This document shows positions 63,269-64,000 of a DNA stretch of 64,000 nucleotides, one piece after another. Position 1 is the stretch's first letter. Every line of letters begins with the position of its first letter. The translations under genes were made by a program, and so were the position numbers. The notes under the pieces were generated by a model. That model was not told where the DNA came from and did no database searches. It worked only from the letters and a program-made list of their open reading frames with translations. This DNA comes from Erwinia sp. OLFS4 (GTDB lineage Bacteria > Pseudomonadota > Gammaproteobacteria > Enterobacterales > Enterobacteriaceae): positions 24,275 to 88,274 of the forward strand of contig NZ_MOMB01000053.1 in NCBI RefSeq assembly GCF_002752165.1, in the 5' to 3' direction.

Positions 63269-64000
63269 TCATGCTCCGACAACCCTCCATTCTTTACCTC
63301 TGTCATCGTTGTAACGGTCAGTTTGGCGCTGGCTTTTATGCCCTAACAAATCCTTAGTGTTGATTTTTTGCTCCCTGTATATTCGCTCCGATAGTGATCT
63401 AATTTCGTGAAAAGTAGGGGGCGAACCTTTGTCCCAGGACAATCCAGATAGCTCGCGAATTTTTTTAAAACTGGTGCTGATCGTGTTGGGTTTGACAATT
63501 CCACCTCGCCTGGCCATTGCTGTATTGTGTATGAAGTGGACAAGATAAGGGCTAACGATATGATCCCGACATTGAGTAATCACCTGCTCCAGAGTCATGC
63601 CAATGGCATCACAGCGAAGAGATAGAGGTATCGCTACCCTGGCCCCCGTTTTAATCTGTTCAACGTGCAAATGGCCGTCCCATACGTCAGAAAACTGCAT
63701 TTTACTGATGTCTCCCTCTCGCTGTGCGGTAACGAGGGCCAGCAACATTGCATTTTTCATATATGCGAACTGTGGTGGTGTTACGTTCAGCATGGTATTG
63801 AATTCATCTAAAATTAAACGTTCACGACTTACACGGTTATGTGGATTCTTTGTTGCTTCAGCCGGGTTGTAACCTGGCGGGACTTCACCAGCATGTTGGG
63901 CTTCTTTGAAAACATCAATTAGCGTTGTTCTGACTACCTGAGCCATTCTGGAGTGCCCCTGTTTTTTGTAATCATCCAAAATGTCCGCAATATCACGAGT
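63269..64000 (-). CDS. Lambda-type tyrosine integrase, N-terminus outside window
   Basis: 243 residues are visible and the frame is open to the window edge, reading TRDIADILDDYKKQG at the start, so the gene is cut by the edge rather than starting at the TTG at 63979. The catalytic set is complete: Arg94 (TAQREGD), Lys117 (EQIKTG), His198 and Arg201 (FHEIRSL), His221 (LLGHKS) and Tyr230 (DRYNDDRGKEW), numbered in the visible part. Order and spacing fit lambda Int. It is transcribed towards icd, as int is towards attL in lambda. It is probably active as a recombinase and marks the end of a prophage or island. Confidence 0.92.
   Translation of the reverse strand, partial: TRDIADILDDYKKQGHSRMAQVVRTTLIDVFKEAQHAGEVPPGYNPAEATKNPHNRVSRERLILDEFNTMLNVTPPQFAYMKNAMLLALVTAQREGDISKMQFSDVWDGHLHVEQIKTGARVAIPLSLRCDAIGMTLEQVITQCRDHIVSPYLVHFIHNTAMARRGGIVKPNTISTSFKKIRELSGLSWDKGSPPTFHEIRSLSERIYREQKINTKDLLGHKSQRQTDRYNDDRGKEWRVVGA

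Noticed and set aside
63063..63290. 75-residue minus-strand frame across the icd end
   Set aside because: It overlaps icd and the candidate att region, has no recognisable domain, and runs through the decamer repeats.
63977..63979. TTG as the start of the integrase
   Set aside because: The frame continues upstream to the window edge with residues that fit lambda Int, so the real start lies outside.

Overview
The window reads as a chromosomal segment of a member of Enterobacterales, most likely the Erwiniaceae (Erwinia/Pantoea-like). Gene order follows the Escherichia coli solA-to-icd segment almost gene for gene, but several E. coli neighbours are absent and the proteins are clearly diverged from E. 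coli. The species assignment is an inference from gene order and protein similarity recalled from memory; no search was run.

Layout. 1-1.2 kb: 3' part of a ProP-like MFS transporter. 1.3-7.3 kb: solA, bssS, a small unrecognised gene, dinI, pyrC, yceB, grxB and rimJ. 7.4-10 kb: mviM and the lipid II flippase gene murJ. 10-21.7 kb: the complete flg cluster, with flgN, flgM and flgA on the minus strand and flgBCDEFGHIJ plus flgKL on the plus strand; two sigma-28 promoters (for flgM and flgK) can be read. 21.8-25.5 kb: rne with a long leader, divergent from rluC. 26.7-37.9 kb: yceF, then yceD-rpmF-plsX-fabHDG-acpP-fabF-pabC-mltG-tmk-holB-ycfH, covering ribosomal protein L32, fatty acid synthesis, folate synthesis, septation-linked glycan release, dTMP kinase and the DNA polymerase III delta-prime subunit. 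38-44.3 kb: hinT, ycfL, lpoB, thiK, nagZ, ycfP, ndh, ycfJ. 44.4-51.6 kb: mfd, a small gene and lolCDE. 51.6-61.7 kb: cobB, pepT, roxA, phoPQ, purB, hflD, mnmA, a broken nudJ and rluE. 61.9-64 kb: icd, followed by a lambda-type integrase gene that runs off the window edge.

Most genes are core housekeeping genes and look intact. The exceptions are nudJ, which has an amber codon exactly where E. coli NudJ has Trp31, and the right end. There the integrase gene points at the 3' end of icd, with three helically phased copies of TCTGCAAAAC between them. That is the layout of a lambda-like attL (B-O-P' followed by int), so a prophage or island probably begins at icd and extends beyond base 64000. This is the best lead in the window.

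Other points worth a look are a 36-bp palindrome containing the LexA box of dinI, a near-leaderless promoter for yceD-rpmF, a pyrC leader able to fold over its ribosome-binding site, a perfect 13-bp stem inside the flgG-flgH gap, a thinned acidic patch in PhoQ, and two small genes of unknown function. No tRNA, rRNA, insertion sequence or CRISPR array was seen.
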